A stretch of 64,000 bases of DNA from Paraliobacillus salinarum (GTDB taxonomy: Bacteria > Bacillota > Bacilli > Bacillales > Amphibacillaceae). The notes beneath the pieces are model-generated. The model searched no databases. It had not been told where the DNA came from and worked only from the letters and a program-made list of their open reading frames with translations. The stretch spans positions 62,001 through 126,000 of the forward strand of contig NZ_JACEFA010000003.1 in the NCBI RefSeq assembly GCF_014083865.1. Reading direction: 5' to 3'. Position 1 is the first letter of the stretch. Every line of letters begins with the position of its first letter. The position numbers and the translations under genes are program-made. Shown here in pieces: positions 38,192-47,382 of the stretch.

Positions 38192-39169
38192 TTAATTAGA
38201 ATTATCGATACAAACTTTAATTGTTTCTTTTATAGATGCAATTACATCGTCTTGATTATATTTTAAAATAGTCATCGTATCATTCGAATCTAGGTATGCA
38301 TCACGGTCTTTAATATCAGCTGTTAAACCTAGATGTATTCCATGTTCTTTTCCCTCAGCTGCTAGTTTCTTATCATATTCCACTAAAGTAGGTTTAATAT
38401 GATCTTTCGGAACCACTTTAATCAGCGTATCCTTTTGCCCTAATAAATCTGCAATAATCTGATAAAACTCTTGGTGTTTCATATTTGTACCACCAATAGC
38501 ATACTTTCCTCCATGTTCACCAAATTCCAATGCTCCGATCGTTGCATCTGCTACTTGTTGAACGGTAACCATTGCTGTCCCACCACTTAAGACTGGAACT
38601 ACATCTTTCCCTTGAATCTCGGGCAAGAACATAGACCAGAGAGGCGTCCTACCTGGCATAGTGCCGAAAATATACGGTAAACGGATGGACATAACATCCA
38701 TTTCACCCTCTCCTTCTAAAATTGCAACTTCTTCTTGTAATAGTCGAGTTCTCGGATAAGGTTGTTTATCTAATTCTAAATCGGTCCATTGTTCTGCAAA
38801 GTGAGAAAAATAAGAGCCATAAATAACAAACTTCTTCACACCAGATATTCTGGCTAAGCGCGCCATTCTTTGTGTAGGAACAACATTTGCATCATAGTAA
38901 AACTTGACCCCTGGAATCTCTGGAACCATTCTTTCATCAGCACCAGCCGCATAAATAAATATATCTTTTCCTTTCAGTAAAGCAAGAACTTCTTCATCAG
39001 TCATATCATTAATATCACCTAATTGACATGTAACCTCTTTTGGTAATAAATCTTCTGTAGGCATGGGTGGTAAAGAAACGGTAGATACTTTGTAACCTCT
39101 CCTTAATAACTCTCTAACTGTGTGATAACCAAGTAAACCTGTTCCACCTAAAATAAAAACATTTTTCAT
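38192..39169 (-). CDS. NAD-dependent epimerase/dehydratase-family protein (extended SDR)
   Basis: 325 residues with the nucleotide motif GGTGLLGYHTV at residues 8-18 and the family core IRLPYIFGTMPGRTPLW. The usual catalytic Tyr-x3-Lys is not seen: the equivalent place reads YPRTR, with Arg for Lys, so it may be an atypical SDR or have changed chemistry. Start follows AAGGAGG. It is monocistronic, downstream of the AraC-fusion regulator, with a strong promoter that contains a large inverted repeat. Its substrate is unknown. Confidence 0.82.
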   Translation of the reverse strand: MKNVFILGGTGLLGYHTVRELLRRGYKVSTVSLPPMPTEDLLPKEVTCQLGDINDMTDEEVLALLKGKDIFIYAAGADERMVPEIPGVKFYYDANVVPTQRMARLARISGVKKFVIYGSYFSHFAEQWTDLELDKQPYPRTRLLQEEVAILEGEGEMDVMSIRLPYIFGTMPGRTPLWSMFLPEIQGKDVVPVLSGGTAMVTVQQVADATIGALEFGEHGGKYAIGGTNMKHQEFYQIIADLLGQKDTLIKVVPKDHIKPTLVEYDKKLAAEGKEHGIHLGLTADIKDRDAYLDSNDTMTILKYNQDDVIASIKETIKVCIDNSN

Positions 39170-39274
39170 TTTTAGTCCTCCTTAATTTTCCTTTACAATC
39201 GCCTATTAGATTGATTTTTCAACGTGTTAATTTAGGGGCTAGAAGCCTTCTCACCCAAAAGAAAAAATGCTAAC

Positions 39275-39382
39275 AAGCAATTGTTAATCTTTTCACAATA
39301 TATATTCACATCATAACAATTGCTTCTCAATAAGTATATACTGTTGGATTAAATAATTGTCAAAGTATTAAAACGTTTACAA
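39275..39382 (-). promoter_or_regulatory. Promoter, inverted repeat and cre-like site of the epimerase-like gene
   Basis: TTGACA (39358-39363), 17-base spacer, TATATA (39335-39340). A perfect 12-bp inverted repeat AAGCAATTGTTA (39275-39286 and 39314-39325, 27-base loop) lies just after the start of transcription. A cre-like 15-mer with one mismatch is at 39368-39382. Confidence 0.6.
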
Positions 39383-39414
39383 AATATTCACCTAGTAAAG
39401 ATTAACTTTTTTAT

Positions 39415-40626
39415 TCACTCATAAGGATTACTTACTTTATATTTATTCGCATAGTTTTTCGGAGACATTCCTTTTGTTTTTTTAAATATTTTGCTGAAAT
39501 GTACATAATCTGTGTAACCTACCATATCTGCTACATTTTTTAATAATACCTTTTCTTCTTCTATTATTTCACATGCTCTATTCATGCGGAATTGAATGAG
39601 ATACGATTGAAAAGATACACCAACTTTATTTTTGAAGAGCGTACTTAAATAAGATCGATTTAAGTTCAAAATCTCTGCTAATTCATTTAAAGTTATTTCT
39701 TGATTATAATGTAATTGAATATATTCCTTAACAAAATCTACATAATCTTCATTAGAACCAATCCCGTCAATTATCTTTTGTATTAATCCGTCATAATGAA
39801 TATCCAAAGTAGACTTGAACGATTCAGTAACTCTTAAGATAGCTTGCTCTGCTGGTATTCTTTCAAAAGCAGATCCACCAACATAGCCATTTATTTCGGT
39901 ATCATCATACATAAATTGTACATCAATCGGTTTATTAAGAGGCCCACCATATACCATTTTAATAACTTCCGGATTTATTTTATTACATGCATCAAAAATA
40001 GAAACCGCTAATTTTTTTGCTGCTTGCAAAGATTTAATTTGCTTTCCACCTAAGATTCCACCAGATGTCAAACCCAAATGAACACAAATAATGTCTGCAC
40101 CTGCATGCAGCATTTTAATTGCCTGCTCTGTATTAAACACAAATGCAACCGTGAGAAGTCCTTGCTTACTTGCTATTTCAATCGCTTGTACTTCTCGGTC
40201 AAAAGTAATTCCTTGTGACTCTAATCCTTTGCGGAATTCTCCATCGAAAAGTCCAATTGTTGGATAATTATTAATTCCAGCGAAACCATTCTCTTTAATC
40301 TCTTTAATATAACTTTCTAAATGAATCATAGGATCCGTTGCGGATAATCCAAATATAGTAGGAATCTCTTTTATTGCAGGTATGATCTCTTTCCTAGCGA
40401 AGTCCATAACGATTTGATTACTATTTGCTATAGCTAAATAACCAGCAAGTGAACTTACACCTCTTTGTCGAAAATAACCAGAACTTAAAGCTAATATAAA
40501 ATCAGCTCCTCCTGCTTCCGCGTATCTTGCAGTTAGTCCCGACCCTGCAGCAACACCAATAATGTGTCGATCTGTTTTTATTTGTTTTTTTAATCTTGTT
40601 ATGATTTCAGATTGTGCTGAGGTCAT
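39415..40626 (-). CDS. AraC-family regulator fused to a PEP-hydrolase/TIM-barrel domain
   Basis: 403 residues from ATG 40626, chosen because TGGAG lies upstream; the longer frame is unsupported. Residues about 1-270 are a TIM barrel of the phosphoenolpyruvate hydrolase-like family (GVAAGSGLTARYAEAGGADFIL, VHLGLTSGG, MVYGGPL), paralogous to the product of 40797-41621. Residues about 300-400 carry two AraC helix-turn-helix motifs (LNELAEILNLNRSYLSTLF and LLKNVADMVGYTDYVHFSKIF). The barrel likely senses the same small molecule that the stand-alone paralogue binds. Probable local regulator. Confidence 0.88.
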   Translation of the reverse strand: MTSAQSEIITRLKKQIKTDRHIIGVAAGSGLTARYAEAGGADFILALSSGYFRQRGVSSLAGYLAIANSNQIVMDFARKEIIPAIKEIPTIFGLSATDPMIHLESYIKEIKENGFAGINNYPTIGLFDGEFRKGLESQGITFDREVQAIEIASKQGLLTVAFVFNTEQAIKMLHAGADIICVHLGLTSGGILGGKQIKSLQAAKKLAVSIFDACNKINPEVIKMVYGGPLNKPIDVQFMYDDTEINGYVGGSAFERIPAEQAILRVTESFKSTLDIHYDGLIQKIIDGIGSNEDYVDFVKEYIQLHYNQEITLNELAEILNLNRSYLSTLFKNKVGVSFQSYLIQFRMNRACEIIEEEKVLLKNVADMVGYTDYVHFSKIFKKTKGMSPKNYANKYKVSNPYE

Positions 40627-40715
40627 AGTAATCAAACTCCATTTAATAATTTTTATCTGTATTTTTATTATACATGAATATGATAATTGTGATGTTAGCA
40701 AGATTTATTAAATGT

Positions 40716-40765
40716 AAAAAAAGAACATAACTGTACTATTATACATGGTTATGTTCCGCTTTTTT
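40716..40765 (-). terminator. Terminator after the TIM-barrel/Tm-1-like operon
   Basis: GAACATAAC/GTTATGTTC arms with a 16-base loop and a long T-run on the minus strand. Confidence 0.8.
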
Positions 40766-40796
40766 CATATTATTATTATCTAGAATCTTCTAAACA

Positions 40797-41621
40797 TTAC
40801 TTTTTAATTTGTTTAAATGCCTCTGACTGTTCTCTAATACCTTTTTCAGCAGCGAACCGCTCAATACTTGATGCACCAAAGAAACCTACTATTCCTTCTA
40901 CTCGCTGGATAACATAATCAGCATCTTCTGGATCAGCAATTGGACCGCCATGACAAATGACTAAAATATCAGGGTTAACCGCTTTTCCAGCCTCTACTAT
41001 TTTTTGAATACGCTCTACACAATCATCAAGAGTTAATGCAGTTTGAGCGCCAATCGTTCCTTTCGTAGTTAAGCCCATATGCGCAACCAATATATCTGCA
41101 CCAGCTTCCGCCATAGCTGTTGCTTGTTCTTCATCAAAAACATACGGCGTTGTAAGCATATCTAAATCATGTGCTTTACGAATCATCTCCACTTCTAAGC
41201 CATATCCCATTCCTGTTTCTTCTAAATTTTGTCGGAACACACCATCTATTAAACCAACTGTAGGAAAATTCTGCACACCAGTAAAACCTTGCTCTTTTAA
41301 TTGTTTAAGAAAAACATCCATTACTCTAAACGGATCGGTACCATTCACCCCAGCCAAAACAGGGGTGTTTTCGACTACAGGTAAAACTTCTCTTCCCATT
41401 TCCATAACAATTTCATTAGCATCGCCGTATGAAAGTAATCCAGCTAGTGAACCACGACCAGCCATGCGATATCGTCCAGAATTGTAGATGATTAACATGT
41501 CTGCACCACCAGCTTCACTACTCTTTGCCGTAATACCTGTCCCTGCACCAACACCTAATAATATATTACCTTGTGATACTTCTTTTTTAAATCGATCTAA
41601 AATTTCTTTTCTTGAAAGCAT
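40797..41621 (-). CDS. Phosphoenolpyruvate hydrolase-like TIM-barrel protein
   Basis: 274 residues of the PEP hydrolase/TIM-barrel signal transduction family (Pfam TIM-br_sig_trns type). Signature stretches are [37 protein letters not shown] (cited as positions about 22-58), [26 protein letters not shown] and ICHGGPI. The family is related to the C-terminal half of the plant Tm-1 protein. It starts one base after the Tm-1-like gene, so they are cotranscribed and probably act together. Enzyme activity is not established. Confidence 0.85.
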   Translation of the reverse strand: MLSRKEILDRFKKEVSQGNILLGVGAGTGITAKSSEAGGADMLIIYNSGRYRMAGRGSLAGLLSYGDANEIVMEMGREVLPVVENTPVLAGVNGTDPFRVMDVFLKQLKEQGFTGVQNFPTVGLIDGVFRQNLEETGMGYGLEVEMIRKAHDLDMLTTPYVFDEEQATAMAEAGADILVAHMGLTTKGTIGAQTALTLDDCVERIQKIVEAGKAVNPDILVICHGGPIADPEDADYVIQRVEGIVGFFGASSIERFAAEKGIREQSEAFKQIKK

Positions 41622-41622
41622 A

Positions 41623-42861
41623 TTACTTCTCTCCTTTTTTTTGTTCGATTAATTGTATTAACTTCTCTGCAGCAGCTTCCGCAAATTGTGGGTCATTTAT
41701 ATTCATATCTAACTCTAATAGTTGCACATTATTGGGATTAATATTTTCTCTTAATGTATCAAATAGAACTTGATCTTCTTCAGGACCATAGAAATCTTGT
41801 CCTTCAGCATCTAAACCTGACACACCTTTTAAAGGTAATAATAAAGCAGTGCTTTCTTGTGCTTGATTTAACTTCGTTGCAATTACTTCTGCCACTTTTC
41901 TGTTCTCTTCTGGTGTCGTTCTCATTAAAGTTACAGTAGGATTATGTTTATAAAATTTCCGATCATAAAATTCATCTGGAACAGAGCTATATGGGCCAAA
42001 ATTGACCATGTCAAGTGCACCTACAGAAACTACTTGAGGTGTTCTAGAAGTAGCTGCAGCCTCTAGCCGATGAGGTCCAGCATTTAGTACACCACCTACA
42101 ATTTCGTCTACCCATTCTGTTGTGGTTATATCAAGAACTCCATCGAAAAATCCTTCTAATATTAAATTTTCCATTGTTTGGCCACCAATTCCAGTAGCAT
42201 GGAATATTAAAACTTCATAACCTCTATCTTCTAAATAACTTTTAGCGTGATTGATACATGGTGTTGTAACCCCAAACATAGATGCTGCAATTAAAGGCTT
42301 TCTATGCTCACTTTGGTCATTTTTTGTTTTATCTTTAAAATCCAGCATGCCCGTTATAGCAAATACAGCATTACTAAAAATTGTCGTCGATATTTCATTT
42401 AAACCAGCTACATCTACAATCGAAGGCATCATAATAATATCACTGGTACCTATATATGGCTGTGTATTTCCTGAAGCCACCGTTGAAACCATTACTTTTG
42501 GGACACCGATAGGCAATGCTCTCATTCCTGGTGTAACAATGGAGGTTCCGCCAGTACCACCAAATGACAAGACACCATCAAACTTCCCTTCTTCATACAA
42601 TTTAGGAAGTAAAAACTCCATTCCCTTTGCTAAGGCTTCGGTTGCTATAGCCCGGTCTTTATCTGCAACGATCTTTTCAATTTTATAGCCTGCTGCTTCT
42701 ACTACTTGCGCATTCGATATATCTGCTTGAAATGCTGCTTCAAATACACCTGTATGAATAGTGAGTGTTTGAAAACCTAATGATTCAATTAAATCTTTTA
42801 CGAACAAAAACTCTTTTCCTTTTGAATCAAATGTACCTGCTAATGCTATTGTTTTACTCAT
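41623..42861 (-). CDS. Tm-1-like ATP-binding domain protein (UPF0261)
   Basis: 412 residues matching the N-terminal part of tomato Tm-1 and bacterial UPF0261: [19 protein letters not shown] at the start, [38 protein letters not shown] with [13 protein letters not shown]. In the family this half binds ATP. Its small-molecule role in bacteria is unknown. Start follows AGGGAGAG. It lies directly upstream of the PEP hydrolase-like gene; in the plant protein both halves are fused. A cre-like site precedes it. Confidence 0.88.
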   Translation of the reverse strand: MSKTIALAGTFDSKGKEFLFVKDLIESLGFQTLTIHTGVFEAAFQADISNAQVVEAAGYKIEKIVADKDRAIATEALAKGMEFLLPKLYEEGKFDGVLSFGGTGGTSIVTPGMRALPIGVPKVMVSTVASGNTQPYIGTSDIIMMPSIVDVAGLNEISTTIFSNAVFAITGMLDFKDKTKNDQSEHRKPLIAASMFGVTTPCINHAKSYLEDRGYEVLIFHATGIGGQTMENLILEGFFDGVLDITTTEWVDEIVGGVLNAGPHRLEAAATSRTPQVVSVGALDMVNFGPYSSVPDEFYDRKFYKHNPTVTLMRTTPEENRKVAEVIATKLNQAQESTALLLPLKGVSGLDAEGQDFYGPEEDQVLFDTLRENINPNNVQLLELDMNINDPQFAEAAAEKLIQLIEQKKGEK

Positions 42862-42909
42862 GTGATACTCTCCCTTATTTATAAGTAAAGTATTTAATCT
42901 TACAATTAT

Positions 42910-42924
42910 ATGATAGCGTTTTCT
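42910..42924. promoter_or_regulatory. cre-like site upstream of the Tm-1-like operon
   Basis: ATGATAGCGTTTTCT matches WTGNAANCGNWNNCW with one mismatch, 49 bases before the start codon. Suggests CcpA control. Confidence 0.5.
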
Positions 42925-43092
42925 TAATAAAAAATTAATGTGTTTATGTTTGTTAAAATTGTGTTTATGTTAGAAATATATATTTTGATAGATAATAGAT
43001 CGATGATTAATAACAAGATCTTTAGAACAAAAAAATGACGTTCACAAGCTTTCACTCGCGAACGACATATAAAAGAAATACTTTCTAAAAAT

Positions 43093-44196
43093 TCATAAAT
43101 TCTCAATTTCATTATATCTTTGTTTCTGTCTGTAACCATAAGCAATATTACGAACAAGCTCTGGGTTTTCTACACCAGCACCAATAGCACCTGCTAGAAT
43201 AGCTACAGAAGTACCTAACCAAGATAAGCGTAGTAAGATTAAAGCATCCACTTCTTCTTTTATACTAGTCACAGATTGAAACATGTCTGGTGGCACAAAA
43301 ATAAGAATTGCAATAGAAAAAATGATGAATAGTAAAGAGTAAAAGGTTACTACCCCAATAGTCAATGTAGTTATTGTTGCCATGTTATATAAATGCTTGA
43401 TTTTTTTATCCCCTTTGGTTGTCGATGTTTCCCACAAATTGTGAGATAACGTAATCCAAAGAACCATACTCGCAATAGACACGAGCATTAAACTGATTAA
43501 ACGTATCAAAGAAAAATGCACACTCAACTTCCATAACGTTGTGAAGATTATAGAATAAGCGCCAGTTGCAAAAGCAACCGCAATGATCGGTTTAAAAGAA
43601 GTAATCAGCAACCATGGTCTATTCGCAATAGTCATTCCTGAGATAAGTCGAATTTCACCATTTACACGTGGATGTACAATATATCGCGAGTCAACTTTTC
43701 CCTCTTTTTCTTTAGGCTTTATTCGACGAACTGGAGAAAGCGGAAAGCTTCTTGTAATTGTTTTTAAATTTTGTTTATATTCTTTTTTATCAAAACTTTC
43801 ATCTTTATAAAGCTCTACCATCATCTGTAATATCACTTTTTTTAGTCTTGCCTGCATCGGCGGAAAGCCAAATGCAGGGAGAGATATTTGAGCAATCCCT
43901 CGTTCTATATTCAAGTCGGCTAAAACGATGTCACCAGCTGTTGAGTATATAGGTAAATCAGTTAAGCATATCACGTATTGCCAATTGTTATTTTGTTTAA
44001 TTCTTTCAGCCGCTTCAAAGATTTCATCTACCTTCTCTGCAGCACCTGTTAGTAAATCCTCTTGATATTCAATCTTCCATTCAACATTGTCAGTAATGGA
44101 TTGAGAAAAAGTTGTTGATAAATCATCTATAATGTTTTCTGTAATTTTTCTAGGTAATTCTGGTGCACAGATAATACCAATCAACATTTGCTCCAT
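43093..44196 (-). CDS. Uncharacterised conserved membrane protein
   Basis: Not recognised. About 367 residues. The first ~210 are soluble and mixed alpha/beta, starting MEQMLIGIICAPELPRKITENIIDDL. The C-terminal part holds four or so membrane helices: two close together (about 210-260), two later (about 285-345). The start at 44196 follows AAAGGTGG. It stands alone between the phosphoesterase gene and the Tm-1 operon, and nothing in context points to a function. Similar Bacillus proteins are sometimes labelled as folate enzymes, which the sequence does not support. Confidence 0.7.
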   Translation of the reverse strand: MEQMLIGIICAPELPRKITENIIDDLSTTFSQSITDNVEWKIEYQEDLLTGAAEKVDEIFEAAERIKQNNNWQYVICLTDLPIYSTAGDIVLADLNIERGIAQISLPAFGFPPMQARLKKVILQMMVELYKDESFDKKEYKQNLKTITRSFPLSPVRRIKPKEKEGKVDSRYIVHPRVNGEIRLISGMTIANRPWLLITSFKPIIAVAFATGAYSIIFTTLWKLSVHFSLIRLISLMLVSIASMVLWITLSHNLWETSTTKGDKKIKHLYNMATITTLTIGVVTFYSLLFIIFSIAILIFVPPDMFQSVTSIKEEVDALILLRLSWLGTSVAILAGAIGAGVENPELVRNIAYGYRQKQRYNEIENL

Positions 44197-44414
44197 AAAA
44201 ACAACCACCTTTTACAACTTATTACAAAGTATAGATACCCGTTTTCCAGATTGTTAATCCTAATAGGGTGATAATTTGTAAATTAAAATTGTATAAAGGT
44301 GATTAATTGTAGATTATTGCTATCTTAGTTAAAAATTTAATTACTACCTAAAAACATAGAGTACTAAAACTCCTTCTATTTAGCTGTCATAGTTTAAAAA
44401 GTAAATATTACTAT

Positions 44415-45236
44415 TTATTTCCCTACAATTGTAATTAAAGATAACTGACTTTGGTTAAAGAATCGGATTGGCATCTTTGTTGTACCTAGCCCACTATCAA
44501 TGTATAAATATTTGTCTTCTCCTCGTACAAATAAGCCCTTATCCAAAGTTGGAAATCGCCCTTGATCTGGAGCAACAAGTGCACCGATAAATGGTAATCT
44601 GATTTGCCCTCCGTGTGTATGACCTGACAAAATCAAATCAATTGGCTCATTACTTATTTCATTGATAATATCAGGTGCATGCGAAAGCAGAATTGTATAT
44701 TTTTCATCCTGCTGTACTTGATTCAATGCTGCATTTATATCTTCATGGCATGTTGCATAATCAGCGACACCTGCTATATTAATTATATTTTCATTTATAG
44801 CTACAGTTTGGTTAGTATTATCAAGGATATAAATTTTTCTTGCTTCTAAGCCTTTAAAAAGATCTTTTGTATGTTCGTGACCCCATTCGTGATTACCTGA
44901 AACAAAATACAATTTTTCGCAAATTGACTTTAATTGTTCAACTAAGTAAAACATACCTGAAAAATCTGTTGTTTTTCGATCAATCAGATCACCTGTAATA
45001 ACAATTACATCTGGATTTAATTGTTTAATTTTCTTAATAAGCTGCTGATTATTTTCCCCGAAATTTTTATTGTGAATATCTGTTAAATGCAAGATCGTCA
45101 ACGCTGTTTGAGGATGCAGTTTATCTGTCTCAATTTTTACATAATTTACTTTAAATATATTTGTATCATATAGTACCTTGAGACTTCCAGCTATTATGGT
45201 AGCAAGTCCCGCGTAACTAATCACTTTTTTAAACAT
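44415..45236 (-). CDS. Membrane-anchored metallophosphoesterase (YaeI/YkuE-like)
   Basis: About 273 residues. N-terminal hydrophobic segment, then the calcineurin-type metal motifs in order: LTDIHNKNFG (D-x-H), VITGDLIDRK (GDxxD), VSGNHEWG (GNH), LSHAPDI (His) and SGHTHGGQIRLP (GHxHGG). Likely hydrolyses a phosphate ester such as a lipid-linked one at the membrane, as reported for related proteins. Start at 45236 follows AGAAGGA. Confidence 0.9.
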   Translation of the reverse strand: MFKKVISYAGLATIIAGSLKVLYDTNIFKVNYVKIETDKLHPQTALTILHLTDIHNKNFGENNQQLIKKIKQLNPDVIVITGDLIDRKTTDFSGMFYLVEQLKSICEKLYFVSGNHEWGHEHTKDLFKGLEARKIYILDNTNQTVAINENIINIAGVADYATCHEDINAALNQVQQDEKYTILLSHAPDIINEISNEPIDLILSGHTHGGQIRLPFIGALVAPDQGRFPTLDKGLFVRGEDKYLYIDSGLGTTKMPIRFFNQSQLSLITIVGK

Positions 45237-45453
45237 TATTGGTCCTTCTTTCAAATTGATTAATTTAGCAATAGTTTAGCATGTTTTTGACTACAAAAAA
45301 ATATATTCCATTGAACAACACTTATCACTACAAACAATCATATATATTAAGACTTATTTAGTTAGCAAGGGATTATAAACGATACTAAATTAATCGATCA
45401 GCGCTTGTATTGTATGCTATGGTAATTCCTCTAGAAACAGAGATCAGTCCATC

Positions 45454-45488
45454 AAAAAAGTCGACACCATTATAGGTATCGACTTTTA
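45454..45488. terminator. Terminator after the BCCT gene's 3' region
   Basis: AAAAGTCGACACC pairs with GGTATCGACTTTT (one G-U), with a T-run on both strands. It ends the BCCT transcript about 190 bases after its stop. 45255-45453 holds nothing clear. Confidence 0.8.
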
Positions 45489-45514
45489 CTTGCTTATTGC
45501 AAGTATCATGTACG

Positions 45515-45634
45515 TTTTGCGGCGAAAGACCGTTAAGTCCACGTAACGTTTAGCAGTAAAGCATATCTTTCGTCTTACGCAAAATAGCTCATCGCTCATT
45601 TACTATAGCACGATCGCTATCAAATAGTAAAGCT
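45515..45634 (-). other. Structured 3' untranslated region of the BCCT gene
   Basis: Two nested inverted-repeat elements. A three-way junction-like fold has TTTTGCG/CGCAAAA (45515-45521, 45578-45584) and CGAAAGA/TCTTTCG (45523-45529, 45566-45572) enclosing the hairpin CGTTA/TAACG. A second stem has TTTACTA/TAGTAAA (45599-45605, 45625-45631) enclosing TAGC/GCTA. No protein-coding frame. It could be a small RNA, a MITE remnant or a stabilising 3' end. Confidence 0.45.
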
Positions 45635-45641
45635 TTTTCAA

Positions 45642-47186
45642 CTATTTTTTACGGACATTGTGCAACCATGCTTTATCCTGATCCATCATCTTTTTAGCAG
45701 CGGCAATTGTCAAGAATTGAATAACTATAATCGGGATACCCATAATTCCAGATAATACTTCTAATGGCGCGAGTCCACCGATCTGCATTAAAATAAGTGC
45801 TGTGATGGTAATAACGGCTGCAATAATGATTCGAAGTTTCTTTGATGGCTCGTTTTCACTCATGTCTTTGGTCCCTGTGTAAGAAGCAATCGTATAAGTT
45901 GTTGAGTCTAATGTTGTCGTTAAGAATATCATTGCTACAACAATAAATATAATGATTGCTATAGATGACAATGGAAGTGTGCGGAGAATAGCTGGTATAG
46001 CTGCCATAGCATCTTCCTGCACAATAGATAAAACATCTACAGCTCCACTCATGAAACGATCAACACCTAGTCCACCTAATACGCCGGTCGCAACCCATGA
46101 AATAGCTGTCGGTGCTAATAAATAGGTTAAAATCATTTCTCTGATTGTTCTTCCTCTAGATATTTTCGCAGCGAATACACTGTGGAGCATTGCCCATGTG
46201 GCACTGTAAGCAAACCAAAAAATCGTTTGACTTTCTATATATGTTTTTCCACCTAAATTCACTGCATTTGTATGAAACGACATATTAAAGTAATTTGACA
46301 GTAAAAATCCAACACTATCCGTAAAATAGTTTAAAATAAAAATTCCAGGTCCTGCGATCATAATAAATAAAGCAAAAGCACCTGCTAAATACATATTAAA
46401 TGTACTTAATCGTTTGATGCCTTTTTCTACACCTAAATAAGCACTAATAGAAAATAAGGTTACCCATATAATTGTAACAATTAGTGTTAATGTAAAGGAT
46501 TGTTCAATTTGGAGCAATTCCGCTAAATTATATGTAATAATCGGCGCTCCTAAACCTAAAGTTACAGCTGCTCCAGCTAATATACTTACTAGAAAGATAA
46601 TATCTAAAATTTTTCCACCAATGCCGTCTGTAAATTTATCTCCAAATAATACTCGGCAAGCTTCTGATATTCGCATAAAAGGTTTTTTGCGAACGTGTAG
46701 GATGTAACCTAATGCAGGTGCAGCCATTACGAAAATCGCAAATACTTGAAAACTCCACATAAACATACCATATGAATTTCCCCACAAGAGCGCTTCGCTA
46801 GAGCCTGCCTCTACACCAAAAGGGGGATCAAGTGTCACATTTGCCCATTCTACCATTCCCGTTCGCATAATGGTGGAACCGAGTCCCATCGCAATTAAGA
46901 TTGATGCATATTCAAATAAATTGAAACGTGGTTTTTCATTTGGATCTCCTAAAACTACATTTCCATATTTTGAAAAAGATAAATATAATCCTGCTCCAAC
47001 TAGGATGATTGCATACCAAATATACCCCCAAGAAAACGTGCTTACAACAGAATCAAATATCCGGTTTAGTACTTCCAAAGATTTAGATTCATACATAGAG
47101 AATGGAATACTTATTAATATCAAAATAATGATCGAAGGTATAAAAATGGAATAGTCAATTAAACTTCGATGTCTGTGTTTTTTCAT
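45642..47186 (-). CDS. BCCT-family transporter (betaine/carnitine/choline type)
   Basis: 514 residues, 12 membrane helices. Sodium- or proton-coupled uptake, or antiport, of quaternary ammonium compounds. The family region GLGSTIMRTGMVEWANVTLDPPFG replaces the GxGxGxxFW-type motif of classical BetP; with Trp-rich IFWFAYSATWAMLHSVFAAKISRGRTIREM it is more like the CaiT/carnitine or uncharacterised branch, so osmolyte uptake is likely but not certain. Start follows AGGAGG. A highly structured 3' UTR follows. Confidence 0.87.
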   Translation of the reverse strand: MKKHRHRSLIDYSIFIPSIIILILISIPFSMYESKSLEVLNRIFDSVVSTFSWGYIWYAIILVGAGLYLSFSKYGNVVLGDPNEKPRFNLFEYASILIAMGLGSTIMRTGMVEWANVTLDPPFGVEAGSSEALLWGNSYGMFMWSFQVFAIFVMAAPALGYILHVRKKPFMRISEACRVLFGDKFTDGIGGKILDIIFLVSILAGAAVTLGLGAPIITYNLAELLQIEQSFTLTLIVTIIWVTLFSISAYLGVEKGIKRLSTFNMYLAGAFALFIMIAGPGIFILNYFTDSVGFLLSNYFNMSFHTNAVNLGGKTYIESQTIFWFAYSATWAMLHSVFAAKISRGRTIREMILTYLLAPTAISWVATGVLGGLGVDRFMSGAVDVLSIVQEDAMAAIPAILRTLPLSSIAIIIFIVVAMIFLTTTLDSTTYTIASYTGTKDMSENEPSKKLRIIIAAVITITALILMQIGGLAPLEVLSGIMGIPIIVIQFLTIAAAKKMMDQDKAWLHNVRKK

Positions 47187-47286
47187 TTTTTCTTCCTCCT
47201 AAAATAGTTAAAGATTGTAAGTACCAGTCAATTACCCCCATATCAAATAAAATAAACATTATTCCATTCAGGATATTGGTGTTTGA

Positions 47287-47317
47287 TGGGACATTGGGGT
47301 CAGACCCAAATGTCCCA
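47287..47317. repeat. REP-like palindrome, copy 2
   Basis: TGGGACATTGGGGTC and GACCCAAATGTCCCA, one mismatch in 15-base arms. It lies 66 bases upstream of the CAP-domain gene; copy 3 is just downstream of it in the opposite sense. Confidence 0.8.
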
Positions 47318-47382
47318 ATATTGTTTATACGGGAGATAATTGCTAAAATAGAGTATCCGATTTATGAATTCGAGGTGAGTTT

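Noticed and set aside
42251-42688. 145-codon plus-strand frame inside the Tm-1-like gene
   Set aside because: Antisense to a conserved gene and without any ribosome binding site.
45515-45584. Cloverleaf-like fold considered as a tRNA
   Set aside because: No T-loop, no anticodon arm of correct size and no acceptor end; only a multi-branched palindrome.
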